The position numbers and the translations under genes were made by a program. Below are positions 26,109 to 36,700 of a stretch of DNA of 64,000 nt, one piece after another (position 1 is the first letter of the stretch; the number at the start of each line of letters is the position of its first letter). This stretch comes from Flavobacteriales bacterium (lineage in GTDB: Bacteria > Bacteroidota > Bacteroidia > NS11-12g > UBA9320): contig JACJZU010000001.1 in NCBI GenBank assembly GCA_020635435.1, positions 620,001-684,000 of the forward strand, given 5' to 3'. The notes below the pieces were generated by a model, which did not search any database, had not been told where the DNA came from, and worked only from the letters and a program-made list of their open reading frames with translations.

Positions 26109-28949
26109 CTAATCCCGGATGTAAAAGGTGGACTCATCCGGACGCAGGGCACGGTTGAACCAAAGTGGTCGTCTCAAACCATCGGGGCCCGGTGCCGGGC
26201 GGGTCATGCGCATCCATTCCTTGTAATTCTCGAAACTCTTGTTGGTGTCCACCACCACATCACCATAGTTGTCGTTGGGCCCGGCCTTCTCCACACGTAC
26301 CCTTTGATGCCAGCAATGCATTCCGCTTATCGGATCGGGATGCACGGCATGAGTTATGTTCTGATGCACGCCTCCGTCGGCCCAATAAACCCGGCCCGAA
26401 TCTTTGTCCGAACTTTTGAAGGGCTGTATGCCCTTCAAGGTTTGCATGGTCCAGGTGCCATCGTTATTGGCGATCTTCACGGTATTCGTATGCCAGCGGT
26501 TGCCCGTCTTATCCTCGGGTCGTCTCCAGCGGCCTATGTGATGACTGCATGCAATTACCCCGGGTTTCATGGCTTCCGTTACCCAAACCTTATCCACGAA
26601 GTAACCGATGTCGGTATTCAACTTCACCAGGTCATCGGTTTTCAATCCAAACTTCACCGCGTCGCTCGGATGCATCCATATCGGATTTCGATTGGAGATC
26701 TCGGTCAGCCATTTGGCATTGGCCGAACGACTGTGTATCAAAGTTGGTAAACGGAATGTAGGGACCAATACATATTCCCCTATTGACTTGTCCAGTTTTT
26801 CGGGATGAATATGACTCTTGATGTAGGTGGGCACCGCGTACTCCGGCCATTTCCAGTCGATCATGGTCTGGCTGTAGAACTCATTCTTCCGGCTCGGAGT
26901 AGGGAATCCGGTGTAGGCAACACCATCTATTTCAACTCCAATTGCCTTCCCATCTTTTGTGATCACACCAGTAGCCGGATCGGTCATCGCACCTTGCAAC
27001 TGGTCCGGGCTCAATTGCTTTTTGTGCTTCTCGTAGCTCGTTTTCTCGATCTCGAATGCACCATAACGCTGCATGTATTCCAGGGGCGATAACCCGTGTT
27101 TTGCTGCCTCTTCGGGTAAGCCGGGAACATGTTCGAATATGAACCGATAATACTCGTCAATACTGATCTTTTCACCTTCCCGGTAGGGCGACATGAAGTG
27201 TTTTCGGATCCCGAGACTTCCATCCGGATCCATTCTCCACGATAATTCGATCCAGAATTCGTCCTCTTCCCAAACTTCTCCGGGATTCACTTCGTACGTG
27301 AACTCTACCTTTCTGCCCTCTCTTCGCGCTTTCTCGCGGAGCACGGGTTGCCTGAAGGCGATCCACATTCCGCTATGAGTCGCATAACTGTTGATGTCGT
27401 GACGTTCCGGGGCCAGTCCCATGGGGAGTACGAGGTCGGCGTAGTAGGCCGTCTCATTCCACGTAGGGGTCAATGCAATGTGCATCCCGATCTTTTCCGG
27501 GTCTTGCAATACCTCGATCCAGCTGAAACCGTCGGGATAGGTCCATACAGGATTAAAAACCCTTGTGAAATAAGTATCCATTCTTCCCCTGCCCTCCTTC
27601 AGAAAATGGGGCAAAAGGAAACTCATCTCGAAGAAGGCCAGAGGGAATTCCTTTGGAAAATGCAGCTCGTTCCAGAATTTCTGGGCCGGAGGCTTATCGA
27701 AAAAAGTAGGTTTGAATTTGTTCCAGGCATTCGGGGAAGTCCCGCCAACAGTACCCACGCTTCCGGTTAATACGTTCAGGAAGTGCAAGCAGCGCGAAAC
27801 GGCCCATCCTCCCAAATTGCCACTACCGGCACTCCGCCAGTTGTGCGTAGCAAATCGCTCGCCCGCCTCTCCGATCTGGACGGCTACATCTACGATGGTA
27901 GATGCTTCGATACCGGCCTCGGCCGCGGCAAATTCAGGCGTATATTCCGAATAGAGTTCGATCAGGGATTTTATGAAGGTCTCAAAATCCAAAGGCCGGT
28001 CGGGGTGTACTTTTTGAAGATATTCCCTCCAATTGACCCAATCGTGAACAAATTCACGATTGTACAGACCGCGTTCCAGGATCACCTTGGCCATTGCCAG
28101 CAATACTGCAGCTTCCGACCCGGGATAAGTGGGTAACCAATAGTTGGCCATACTCGCCGTATTCGAGAGTCGTGGATCCATAACGGCCAGTTTTGCCCCC
28201 TTCATCATGCCCTCGATGATACGCTGGGCATGTGGGTTGAAGTAATGGCCCGATTCCAAATGCGCACTGATCAACAAAATGAACCGCGCATTGGCGTGAT
28301 CGGGCGATGGTCTATCATATCCATACCACAGGTTGTAGCCAAAACGAGCTCCGGATGAGCAGATGTTCGTATGGCTGTTGTGCCCATCTACCCCCCAGGA
28401 CTGAAGCACGCGGTCCATGTACCCTTCATGCCCCGGACGACCGACGTGGTAAGCGATCTCATTGTGTCTGTCCTCCTTGATCGCAGTATGCAGTCGGGCT
28501 GCAATTTCGTTCAGCGCCTCATCCCAACTGATCCGTTCCCATTCGCCACTGCCTCGCTCCCCTTTGCGCCTCAGGGGATACAAGATGCGATCGGGATCAT
28601 GAACCTGATTGATGGTAGCCGGTCCCTTGGCACAATTCCTTCCTCTACTGCCCGGATGATAGGGATTACCCTCCACTTTTTTGATCGTATCCGTTTCCTT
28701 GTCGACATAGGCCAATAAGCCACACGCCGATTCGCAATTGAAACAAGTGGTGGGAATTACGGAGTAGTTCCTTTTCACCCGTTTCGGCCAGGCATTGGCA
28801 TCGTATTCAGTCCAATTGTCCCATGCTTCAATGGGTGGATAACTGGTTTGGCTTCCCTCGGGTGTTAGCCGGGGTAATTTTCCATCATCGTTGCGTTTCA
28901 GATCTGGGATCAATCGAAGTTGCTCCGCTATTTTCTCAATCAAACTCAT
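26109..28949 (-). CDS. molybdopterin oxidoreductase, SoeA-like (cytoplasmic sulfite dehydrogenase candidate)
   Basis: 946 residues of the DMSO reductase family. The [4Fe-4S] site is C69-x2-C72-x3-C76-x29-C106 (CFNCESACG, then GRNCAKG), and the Mo ligand is probably Cys197 in TNICSSGARFG. There is no twin-arginine signal peptide (starts MSLIEKIAEQ), so it should act in the cytoplasm like SoeA and unlike PhsA, PsrA or TtrA. The best guess is the catalytic subunit of a quinone-reducing sulfite dehydrogenase. Context agrees: a fused FeS/NrfD partner 10 bases upstream, SulP, YeeE, rhodaneses and Moco genes. Other sulfur-compound or oxyanion substrates remain possible. Requires bis-MGD cofactor. 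Confidence 0.85.
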   Translation of the reverse strand: MSLIEKIAEQLRLIPDLKRNDDGKLPRLTPEGSQTSYPPIEAWDNWTEYDANAWPKRVKRNYSVIPTTCFNCESACGLLAYVDKETDTIKKVEGNPYHPGSRGRNCAKGPATINQVHDPDRILYPLRRKGERGSGEWERISWDEALNEIAARLHTAIKEDRHNEIAYHVGRPGHEGYMDRVLQSWGVDGHNSHTNICSSGARFGYNLWYGYDRPSPDHANARFILLISAHLESGHYFNPHAQRIIEGMMKGAKLAVMDPRLSNTASMANYWLPTYPGSEAAVLLAMAKVILERGLYNREFVHDWVNWREYLQKVHPDRPLDFETFIKSLIELYSEYTPEFAAAEAGIEASTIVDVAVQIGEAGERFATHNWRSAGSGNLGGWAVSRCLHFLNVLTGSVGTVGGTSPNAWNKFKPTFFDKPPAQKFWNELHFPKEFPLAFFEMSFLLPHFLKEGRGRMDTYFTRVFNPVWTYPDGFSWIEVLQDPEKIGMHIALTPTWNETAYYADLVLPMGLAPERHDINSYATHSGMWIAFRQPVLREKARREGRKVEFTYEVNPGEVWEEDEFWIELSWRMDPDGSLGIRKHFMSPYREGEKISIDEYYRFIFEHVPGLPEEAAKHGLSPLEYMQRYGAFEIEKTSYEKHKKQLSPDQLQGAMTDPATGVITKDGKAIGVEIDGVAYTGFPTPSRKNEFYSQTMIDWKWPEYAVPTYIKSHIHPEKLDKSIGEYVLVPTFRLPTLIHSRSANAKWLTEISNRNPIWMHPSDAVKFGLKTDDLVKLNTDIGYFVDKVWVTEAMKPGVIACSHHIGRWRRPEDKTGNRWHTNTVKIANNDGTWTMQTLKGIQPFKSSDKDSGRVYWADGGVHQNITHAVHPDPISGMHCWHQRVRVEKAGPNDNYGDVVVDTNKSFENYKEWMRMTRPAPGPDGLRRPLWFNRALRPDESTFYIRD

Positions 28950-28959
28950 AATTCAAACA

Positions 28960-30552
28960 TTAGGAAAGTGCAATTTTCTGAGGAGCCTCAACCCAGATCT
29001 TCTCAGTATACCAAAGCCCCAACAAAACCATAAGGGCACCCGTTGCCATGAAGATCGATGTATCCAAAAACAACATGGCCACAGGCAACAGATTGCCCAA
29101 AATAATAACCCCCGACCAAAACATGGTTCTATATTGCCCGTGTGTGATTGAATGAGCTGTTTGGGTTGCATCCTTGGTAGAATGCGGTGTATTGAACTCA
29201 AAGAGCATTGTTAACAGATTCACAATTATACCGGTGAGTAAGATGTACTTCACCATACCAACCCAGGTCTCATTCAACCCCAACAGGTAGGCGATCAGCA
29301 TCAACACAGCAGCCCCGGCCATAATACTGTGAACGATCATATGAATGCTCATGGTCGGACTCTGCCAAAAATCCCTCCCCTTGGCTTGTCCAAACAGAAA
29401 TGCCGTGTAAACAGCCGCCAACAAACCAAAAAATCCTCCAATCCACAGATACGCAGAATGAGGCATGTCAAAATATAGGGCGATAATATAGAGGGTAAGA
29501 AATAACCCGAAAGCACTCAGGATGTACCCACCTCGTACCAACCAACTGGACCAATGTGGACGCAACAGGACATAAGCAAAGCGACCCGGTTGATCCAGAT
29601 CTTTCACCAAAAGGATCAAAGTGGCGATCAGGAATATCAAACTCACGATGGCTCCGCTGAGTTTAACGGTTGACTCCAATGGTGCTCCCAATAGTGCGAG
29701 AATCAAGAGGAGAACAAAAGTGCCAGCCGAAATGGCCTTGGTCAATACATATCCCGATACTTCCCAACCCCAGAGTACGCCTTTATTGGGTGCGTCGTAA
29801 ACGAGTTTGTTCTTCTGCATGAGCACATCGATCGACTTAACAGGCTCCGTTGGAACTTCTTTGCCACCATTCAGCTTGCGGGCCATCTGTGCTAAATCCA
29901 CCTCCGAAGCCAATTTTTCGGTATAGCGGGCAAAATGGCCGACACCGCGCTCCTGCGAATTCCAAAAATATTGATCGGGTTTTCCCGCTGCACCCGGATT
30001 CAACGAGTCGTGATCGCCATTGATATAATAGACATTGGGTCCCGTTCCTTTTTCCGGTTTGCGAACAGTTACCTGCTCCCTTGCCAGCAACTGAGCGATC
30101 TCGGTCTCAGGGTTCTCCATATCACCTGAAATTATGGCATGCTCGGGGCAAACATTCACACAGGCCGGTTCTAAACCGATATCCAACCGATGGGCGCAGT
30201 AATTACATTTAGCCGCTGTATGTGTATCGGGGTCTATATAGAGCGCATCGTACGGACAGGCTTGCATACAGGATTTACATCCAATACAACGGTCGTTGTC
30301 AAAATCAACGATCCCATCTTCTCGAATGAACAATGCCTGAGTAGGGCAGATCTCAACACATGGTGCATCGGTGCAATGGTTACAGCGCATGACAGAGAAC
30401 ACCCGACGTGTATTGGGATAGGTTCCTTTCTCAACCTGCTTCACCCAGGTGCGGTTAACCCCGATGGCCACATCGTGTTCCGACTTGCAGGCAACCGTGC
30501 AGGCATGGCATCCAATGCACTTCCTGTTGTCGATCACAAATCCATATTTCAT
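28960..30552 (-). CDS. fused four-cluster ferredoxin subunit and NrfD-type membrane subunit (SoeB-SoeC-like)
   Basis: 530 residues. Residues 1-170 have four [4Fe-4S] motifs: CIGCHACTVAC, CNHCTDAPCVEIC, CIGCKSCMQAC and CNYCAHR...CVNVC, as in DMSO-reductase-family beta subunits. After a linker (171-270) come about eight membrane helices (275-525) of the NrfD fold, which bind quinone. In most relatives these are two genes (SoeB ~240 aa, SoeC ~320 aa); here they are one polypeptide. It would take electrons from the molybdoenzyme to the quinone pool. First gene of the oxidoreductase operon; a Crp-like site lies 65 bases upstream. Confidence 0.9.
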   Translation of the reverse strand: MKYGFVIDNRKCIGCHACTVACKSEHDVAIGVNRTWVKQVEKGTYPNTRRVFSVMRCNHCTDAPCVEICPTQALFIREDGIVDFDNDRCIGCKSCMQACPYDALYIDPDTHTAAKCNYCAHRLDIGLEPACVNVCPEHAIISGDMENPETEIAQLLAREQVTVRKPEKGTGPNVYYINGDHDSLNPGAAGKPDQYFWNSQERGVGHFARYTEKLASEVDLAQMARKLNGGKEVPTEPVKSIDVLMQKNKLVYDAPNKGVLWGWEVSGYVLTKAISAGTFVLLLILALLGAPLESTVKLSGAIVSLIFLIATLILLVKDLDQPGRFAYVLLRPHWSSWLVRGGYILSAFGLFLTLYIIALYFDMPHSAYLWIGGFFGLLAAVYTAFLFGQAKGRDFWQSPTMSIHMIVHSIMAGAAVLMLIAYLLGLNETWVGMVKYILLTGIIVNLLTMLFEFNTPHSTKDATQTAHSITHGQYRTMFWSGVIILGNLLPVAMLFLDTSIFMATGALMVLLGLWYTEKIWVEAPQKIALS

Positions 30553-30616
30553 AGCTTCGGATTTAAATTGAAGTGTTTAGTTCCCCCGAAGATGTGAAAA
30601 GAATTGGGAATTGCAT

Positions 30617-30632
30617 TGTGATATTGGGCACA
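30617..30632. promoter_or_regulatory. Crp-like palindrome upstream of the oxidoreductase operon
   Basis: TGTGA-TATTGG-GCACA: one mismatch from TGTGA-N6-TCACA (on the minus strand TGTGC-N6-TCACA). Located 65-80 bases upstream of the ATG at 30552 in a 236-base intergenic gap. Third such site in the window. Confidence 0.45.
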
Positions 30633-30788
30633 TAAGGGTACTGAGGATCGGTTTATACCTATTGTCGTGGAATAGCCTGCCCTGCACGGACACTCTATTC
30701 CTTGGATATAAATTGCCGTAAGGGAGTATGAATTTAAATCGACTCCAAATAAGAAACCCACCTTGCAATCATGGATTCCCGCTCCCGA

Positions 30789-33707
30789 TCACCGCAGCAC
30801 CCGCACCACCCCTTCCCGGTGCACCTTACGCCCGGTATGCGCCACGGCACTCAGCATATAAGTGTACACCCCGGCCGGTGCTGCTTTCCCGTTGATCTGT
30901 CCATCCCAGCTGCCCCGGTCGCCCTGGTACACCAATCCGCCCCAACGGTCGTAGATCTGTAGGGTCATCTCCACAAAGCCCAGGCTGCTCAGCTGCCATA
31001 CATCGTTCAACCCATCTCCGTTCGGACTGAAGGCATTGGGGATGAACAAAGTGGGATGGTAAGGCAAGCAAACTACATTGCTCCGGCTGCTCCACGTTCC
31101 GGTGTGGTCCAGGGCCCTTACCCGGTAACATTTCTGCACTCCGTTGGGCTCGATGTAGGCATGGTCGGTATAATCCAACTGGTCCCAGGTGCCGATCTCT
31201 TCCAGATCACCCGAGGTGGAACCGCTTTCCAGGGCATAGCTCGCAACGCCTTGAGGCCAGTATTCATAGGTCGTCCATTCCACCACCGAATACTCGCCAA
31301 AGCTGTTGGCACTCAAGGTGACCGGCTTGCCGATATTGCTTTCCCGGCTCAATGCTCCGCATTTGTTTTCCGCTCGAAGCGTATACACACTGCCCACTGT
31401 TGGATGATGCAGGTTGATCGCGGTATCACTGGTCTGTGCCATTTCGTTGCCATTTTGAAACACACGGTATTGTGCGGCTTGCGCATGGCCTTGCCAGATC
31501 ACTTCCGCCGAATCGTTGCCCAGCATCTGTGCATTGAGCAGTCTGGGCATGTAGTCCTCCTCCAGGCCCTGCAAAACGCGCAGCGGCATTGAGGCACGGG
31601 TTATGCAGCCGCTGGAGTCGTACAGCGTTTGGCCGATGGTATAATCCCCCGGCTCTTCGTAGCGAATGCCCGACCAGGCATGCAGCGTGGGGTCGCTGCC
31701 CAAAACCGTGTGTTTGCGCCCATCGCCAAAATCCCATACCAGGCTATCGGGTACGTCGCGGTATTTGTAGCGGTAGCGCAAATCCAAGGGGGTGCAGGCA
31801 AGGGTGTCGCTCAGTTCGATGCCCGGCTGGGCCGCCGGACGGATGCGGATGCTGCGCGGCTTGTACACCGTATCGCGGCAGTAGCCGTCCGAAACGATCA
31901 AGCCTACCTCGTACAAACCACTTTCCCTGTAGATGTGCTGGGTATAGCCTCCGGCATCCTGCAGGGGCATGGCAGCGGGATTGACGCGGGAGCTTTGCTG
32001 TTCCCCGTCGCCAAACAGCCAGGTATAGCTCAGTTCCCCTTTGGGGCTGTAGCGGATCGTGGAGCGGTCGCGCAGGGTCACGGCAATATGCTCACAGCCA
32101 ATGGAGTCAGCCATCTCAAAATCGGCCTCGGGTGGAGGGTGAACCACTACCGTATCGGCGTACCAGACCCAGCCGCCCTGTTTGTTGAAGGCCTGCAACT
32201 GCACATCGTATTTGCCCGGGGCCGGAAAGGTATGGCGAACGGTGCGGCCTTCCCGGTAAAAAGCTTCCTGCTGCTCGTCGATGTCAAGCACCACTCCACC
32301 GGGCAGGTGCAATTTGTAGCGCTCCCACCAAAAGGTATCGCTCAGGTTGCGGAAGGCTACTTCCAGTCCATTGCAGGTTTGAGAGGCACTGAATTCAGCG
32401 CGCTTGTAAGGGCCGAGGGTTTGGCTGAATACTTCAAACTCACACCCGCTTTTATTTCTCCCAACCGGCTCACGGCAATATCTATAACCTGTGGGAGATA
32501 TATGCAGATTAAAATTCAACTCCGTCGGATGATCAATCACTAGTTCACTGGCTTCGCCGACTCGGTTGGGGTAGCGCAAAAAAGGAATTCCTCTTATGCC
32601 TCCGGTAGTCCATCCACGACCTGCTCCGATGAGCATCTTCCCATTGGGTGCAATTTTCAAATCATGAATACCAAGCCTGGGTTTTAAAACGTAATAATCA
32701 AAAACACCGTCCATAGACGCATGTGTGAGGAACTGGAATAAACTTCCCTTTTCTTCCCAAGGGCTAGCAGGTATCCCGATTGCTGCCGTGTATAGAAAAC
32801 TGTCATTTGGAGAAAAACACAATACTTTAAAATTGATTGTAGAAACAATTAAGCTGGAATCGTTGCGATCCGGAATAGGGCGAAAATACATCGGCCGTTC
32901 ATCGGCTACCTCTCCGGTTTCCCAATTAAAATCGGCGATGCTCAATTGATTACTAAAACCCCTGACATATTTACTTCCTGGAGCTGCATTCAACATGGCA
33001 ATTCTGCTTCGGTCATGAGAAATCTGAATGTCCCCCCCCTCAGACCAGGAACCCGGCTTAAAGTACCTGGCTACTTTCTCAATGCGGTCCGTCGTTTCAT
33101 TGTACTTTAAAAATACGATAGTATCCTTTTGCGTATTGACCAGCCATGCCGTACCTCGACCATCCCGAAAAGCCCTCAATATATTGTCATAAGTAAGGGG
33201 AATTCCTCTGTAGCCCAATTCTTCCGGTGAATGGAACTGCTCAATCCTTCCTGTTCGAATATCCAAGTGACCAACACGCAGTAAATGAGAGGTTTCCGGA
33301 TAGCAAAACACCCTATGATAATTGCTGTCCGGAGTTTTGCACACCGCTATAGACTTTCGTAATCGATTTCTCGCATTTGTATATTTCGAATAATCACTAA
33401 TGGAATTCTCAATCGTCCCATCATAAATGAGATACATTAGCCCCCCAAAACCGTTTGAATAAGTGACGAACGGGGTTTGAGGTCCAAGAAATCGATTGTC
33501 CAAAAAAAAGTTGGACTTTCTAGGTTGTATGAGTGGAGGATATTCGTTAAAATTTATAAGAACTCCTTCAGCTATGTTCTCAAAGTAGGTTGTTGGATCT
33601 AATATTAAATAACTGCTACTGACATGTGTACCAACAATATTGTCTTCCTGCGCCTGAATCTCTATAATTGAAAAACAGACTAAGCAGGCCAAAACGAACG
33701 ACCTCAT
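30789..33707 (-). CDS. large secreted PKD protein with gliding-motility-type C-terminal domain
   Basis: 972 residues. A signal peptide (SFVLACLVCFSIIEIQAQ) precedes an N-terminal region with repeated blade-like segments, probably a propeller (~25-420). Polycystic kidney disease-type beta domains follow (about 520-620 and 630-720, with YTWLFGDGEQQ and LVWDFGDGR), then a fibronectin-like part. The C-terminus LFIPNAFSPNGDGLNDVWQ... with IYDRWGG and GVYTYML is the gliding motility-associated/T9SS type B sorting domain. Predicted outer-membrane or secreted protein. Start overlaps the upstream gene's stop (ATGA). An eight-G tract occurs at 33032-33039. Confidence 0.88.
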   Translation of the reverse strand: MRSFVLACLVCFSIIEIQAQEDNIVGTHVSSSYLILDPTTYFENIAEGVLINFNEYPPLIQPRKSNFFLDNRFLGPQTPFVTYSNGFGGLMYLIYDGTIENSISDYSKYTNARNRLRKSIAVCKTPDSNYHRVFCYPETSHLLRVGHLDIRTGRIEQFHSPEELGYRGIPLTYDNILRAFRDGRGTAWLVNTQKDTIVFLKYNETTDRIEKVARYFKPGSWSEGGDIQISHDRSRIAMLNAAPGSKYVRGFSNQLSIADFNWETGEVADERPMYFRPIPDRNDSSLIVSTINFKVLCFSPNDSFLYTAAIGIPASPWEEKGSLFQFLTHASMDGVFDYYVLKPRLGIHDLKIAPNGKMLIGAGRGWTTGGIRGIPFLRYPNRVGEASELVIDHPTELNFNLHISPTGYRYCREPVGRNKSGCEFEVFSQTLGPYKRAEFSASQTCNGLEVAFRNLSDTFWWERYKLHLPGGVVLDIDEQQEAFYREGRTVRHTFPAPGKYDVQLQAFNKQGGWVWYADTVVVHPPPEADFEMADSIGCEHIAVTLRDRSTIRYSPKGELSYTWLFGDGEQQSSRVNPAAMPLQDAGGYTQHIYRESGLYEVGLIVSDGYCRDTVYKPRSIRIRPAAQPGIELSDTLACTPLDLRYRYKYRDVPDSLVWDFGDGRKHTVLGSDPTLHAWSGIRYEEPGDYTIGQTLYDSSGCITRASMPLRVLQGLEEDYMPRLLNAQMLGNDSAEVIWQGHAQAAQYRVFQNGNEMAQTSDTAINLHHPTVGSVYTLRAENKCGALSRESNIGKPVTLSANSFGEYSVVEWTTYEYWPQGVASYALESGSTSGDLEEIGTWDQLDYTDHAYIEPNGVQKCYRVRALDHTGTWSSRSNVVCLPYHPTLFIPNAFSPNGDGLNDVWQLSSLGFVEMTLQIYDRWGGLVYQGDRGSWDGQINGKAAPAGVYTYMLSAVAHTGRKVHREGVVRVLR
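33032..33039. repeat. eight-base C/G homopolymer inside a T9SS-type gene
   Basis: Eight C on the plus strand, i.e. eight G in the coding strand around codon 223-226 (reading Glu-Gly-Gly-Asp). Homopolymer runs of this length are slippage-prone. Confidence 0.6.
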
Positions 33708-36700
33708 CGGATCTGAAGCTTGAATGACTTATGTAATCTTTGGTCAGTTCCGATCCGCAGAATGTACAGACCGAGCGGCATATTTCGTACAGGCAGTTCA
33801 ACGTTATGTTCAGGTTCCTTGAATTCCCAGGTAGCCACGCGCTGTCCTTGCAGATTGTATAAATCGGCACGCTCAATTTTTTCTAAAGAACTCAGGATGC
33901 TCACCGTTTCTTTGGTCGGATTGGGATATAAAACCCATTTCGATTCCTCTGAAATATCCCTTGAACTTGTTGCCAGATTCTTATTCAACCTTTTTAACGG
34001 TTCATGTTTCGGCTTGCTGCCTGTTGCATAATCAAACCACAATAAGTGACGGGCTTGTGCGGCTTCCAGATTATGGCCGGCACTGTTCTGTACAATGGAT
34101 CGGTAACGAGCGTTGGTGCGGTAATACCGTTTGGGGTACTTGGTACTAGCCGCTAAGTGGCCTGATTTTCTGCCACCGAGGATCGTACTTAAGCTTGATA
34201 TTGTACCCACTGAACCCGGTACTTGCATGGCCAAAATGATGAAATCGTCTTCTTCCGAAGAGACATCTTCTGCGTACAACACGCATTTGTTTTTTTCGGA
34301 ACAATCGATCGGGGTTGAGGACCCGCTCGTTAAAATAGCTGCTAGTTTAACTGTATCCGGATACTCGGGATTTCCATCTAAGACACTGTCAATGTAGTAC
34401 TTCCAATCTGGAACCTGCGCAAAATCGTGAATTGCATAAAACCCACTTCCCGGATTCGACCACCGATTGTTGTTGTGATAATTGGCCGAGTCCCCCTGAT
34501 CGGCCAGGGTATTCCCATTGTCCGGGTCGATCTCCTCTACCGTCCAGTCGGTATTCAGGTTCGTGTATTCATTGCACGTGAGCTGCATCTGGGAGTTGTC
34601 GTGCAGCATCCAGTCGCCAAACCCATAGGGCTCCGAGCCGTGTTGTTCCACTATATTCCCCCGGTGATCCGCCCCGGCTCCCGTGAGGGCGGCATTGGTA
34701 CTTCTGCCTGTCCATATAGCCGTAAAGGCCTTGTCCTCATCGTAATTATCGATCCGGTTCTCCCACAACTTTGTGGAGGAACACCAGGCGGTGAAGATCC
34801 CGTATTTGTTCCAGCTCGGCATATTGGTGTACCTCGAGAACGAATCGGTCCACACAATGTTGTTTCCATACAGCGTGCTGTTCACCGCTGCAGCCACTGA
34901 AAAGGCATTGTTGCAGTCGATAAAGTCGCATTCCAGAGCCCTTAACCTTAGCGTATTGGCTCCTGCATTTCCCAGACTGATGCCTTCATTCAAACCAATG
35001 AAGGTATTCGGCTTCTCGTCGGGCACCTGACACGGGTCGCCCAATTCGGGAAGGTAAGTGGTTGTTTGGGTACCGCCTTTCACAAAATCCAATGCGGAGT
35101 ACAACCCAAGAACTCCCGTACCATGCACAAATGGAGCATCTTCCTCCAGGTTCTCAAAGCGACAACTGGTAAAACGCAGGTTTGTACCCGAATGGTCGCG
35201 CACCTTCACCATAAAGTCCAAGCCCTTGGTATAACGGTTCTGTCCTCCATCGTCCCCACCATGGTTGGAGAAAAATAAGGGCTTGTTGTTTAGAAAATAG
35301 GCTCGCCGAAATTCATTATTCAACGAAGGGGCTGCGTTTGTTTGCCCTAGGATCTCTACTCTCCGGAAACAATTGACAAAATTGGGCAGGGTGTCGTAGG
35401 CCACATCGTTGATGATCTGCACCACTCCTCCATCTTCACAGGTTACTCCGGTATAAGCCGATTCAATAGTAGAGTTCTGCACGATGAGCGTTCCGCCATC
35501 TTCGACATAAATACCGCCCCATCCAATATCCATACAGGTGCTGAAGGCACTATCTGCATACAAGGATGACAGTTTACAGGCTCCGTCCAAGGTCAGCGTA
35601 GCGCCATCCCTAACAATGACCTGCGGCTCATAGGGATCCTGCAACGGTTGGAAGCGCCAGTGGGCGTTGGAAGATTGCACAACCAGGTGAAAACCTCCTT
35701 CAACAATCAACCGGCCACTAATTGTTCTGGGCGTACCTACGGTTACCGAAGTACCCAAAAACAAGTCCAGCGTTGAAATATCCTCATTGATCCCTTTAAA
35801 ATATTGAGATGCATTGTTCAAAATACCCGGGTAGGTAGGAGCCCAGTCGTAGGTAAAACCCGGATCGGCCTGGTTGAGGCAGTCGCTCAGCTTGACCACA
35901 TGCACATCGTCAAAATTGATCCCGTTGTTGCCACAGGCCATCAGGTCGCCATTGGGGCCTTCTGCGATACTATACATACACAATTGTTTTTTAACGTTGT
36001 CCGGCCAACAAGTTCCTTCATCCATTGGGTCCACGATCAATGTACTCCAATTCATTTCAGATAAATCCGATGAGAAATTGGCGACAATCCCGTCCGATCG
36101 GTAAAATTGTGTCCCCTTATTCGGTGCCGCCCCTTCGGCCGGTATGATCCCGCCAGCAGAACAGCACGTCGATACATCATAATCTTCGGGCAAATAGCCT
36201 GTTGTGTTCAGCAAGCGCCGATGCGTACTCGAAATTCCACAGATCGTGGTATCACCCAACACACAAACCCCTACTTTGAGATCGTAGGCACTTACCTCAC
36301 CCAGGGAGTGTTGGGATTTATAGCTCAGGTCGTTATGAAGAAGTACAATAATCCCCTCGTTATTCGATGTATCGTCGATTCCCGGGAACTCGAATATGTG
36401 GTGCGTGGTAGCCAATGAAGCTATTCCCAACACAAATTCATAAGCACCGCCCAGCGTTGGCTTCCTGGCGATATCGTAAGCGAAAAATGAATTATTGCCC
36501 TCAAAATTCACAATGCTTCCATTGGCGATATTGTCCACGCCCGGTGTTCCCTGAAAGGGTTCAAACAATACGCCATCAAACGGACTTAATAGCGATTCAT
36601 TCAGGTTTTCATCGATCCGGAACACACCTACCTTGCCTTCATCTTTTCTGTTGTACACAAGCACAAACGAATGATCATTTTCCTTTTCAATGCCATAGAA

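Noticed and set aside
26109..28949. Assignment as tetrathionate, polysulfide or thiosulfate reductase catalytic subunit
   Set aside because: These enzymes normally carry a twin-arginine signal peptide, which is absent here; context suggests oxidation rather than reduction. Not excluded formally.
31629..32543. 304-codon plus-strand frame opposite the PKD/gliding-type gene
   Set aside because: Antisense shadow in a GC-richer part; no motif and overlaps a well-supported gene.
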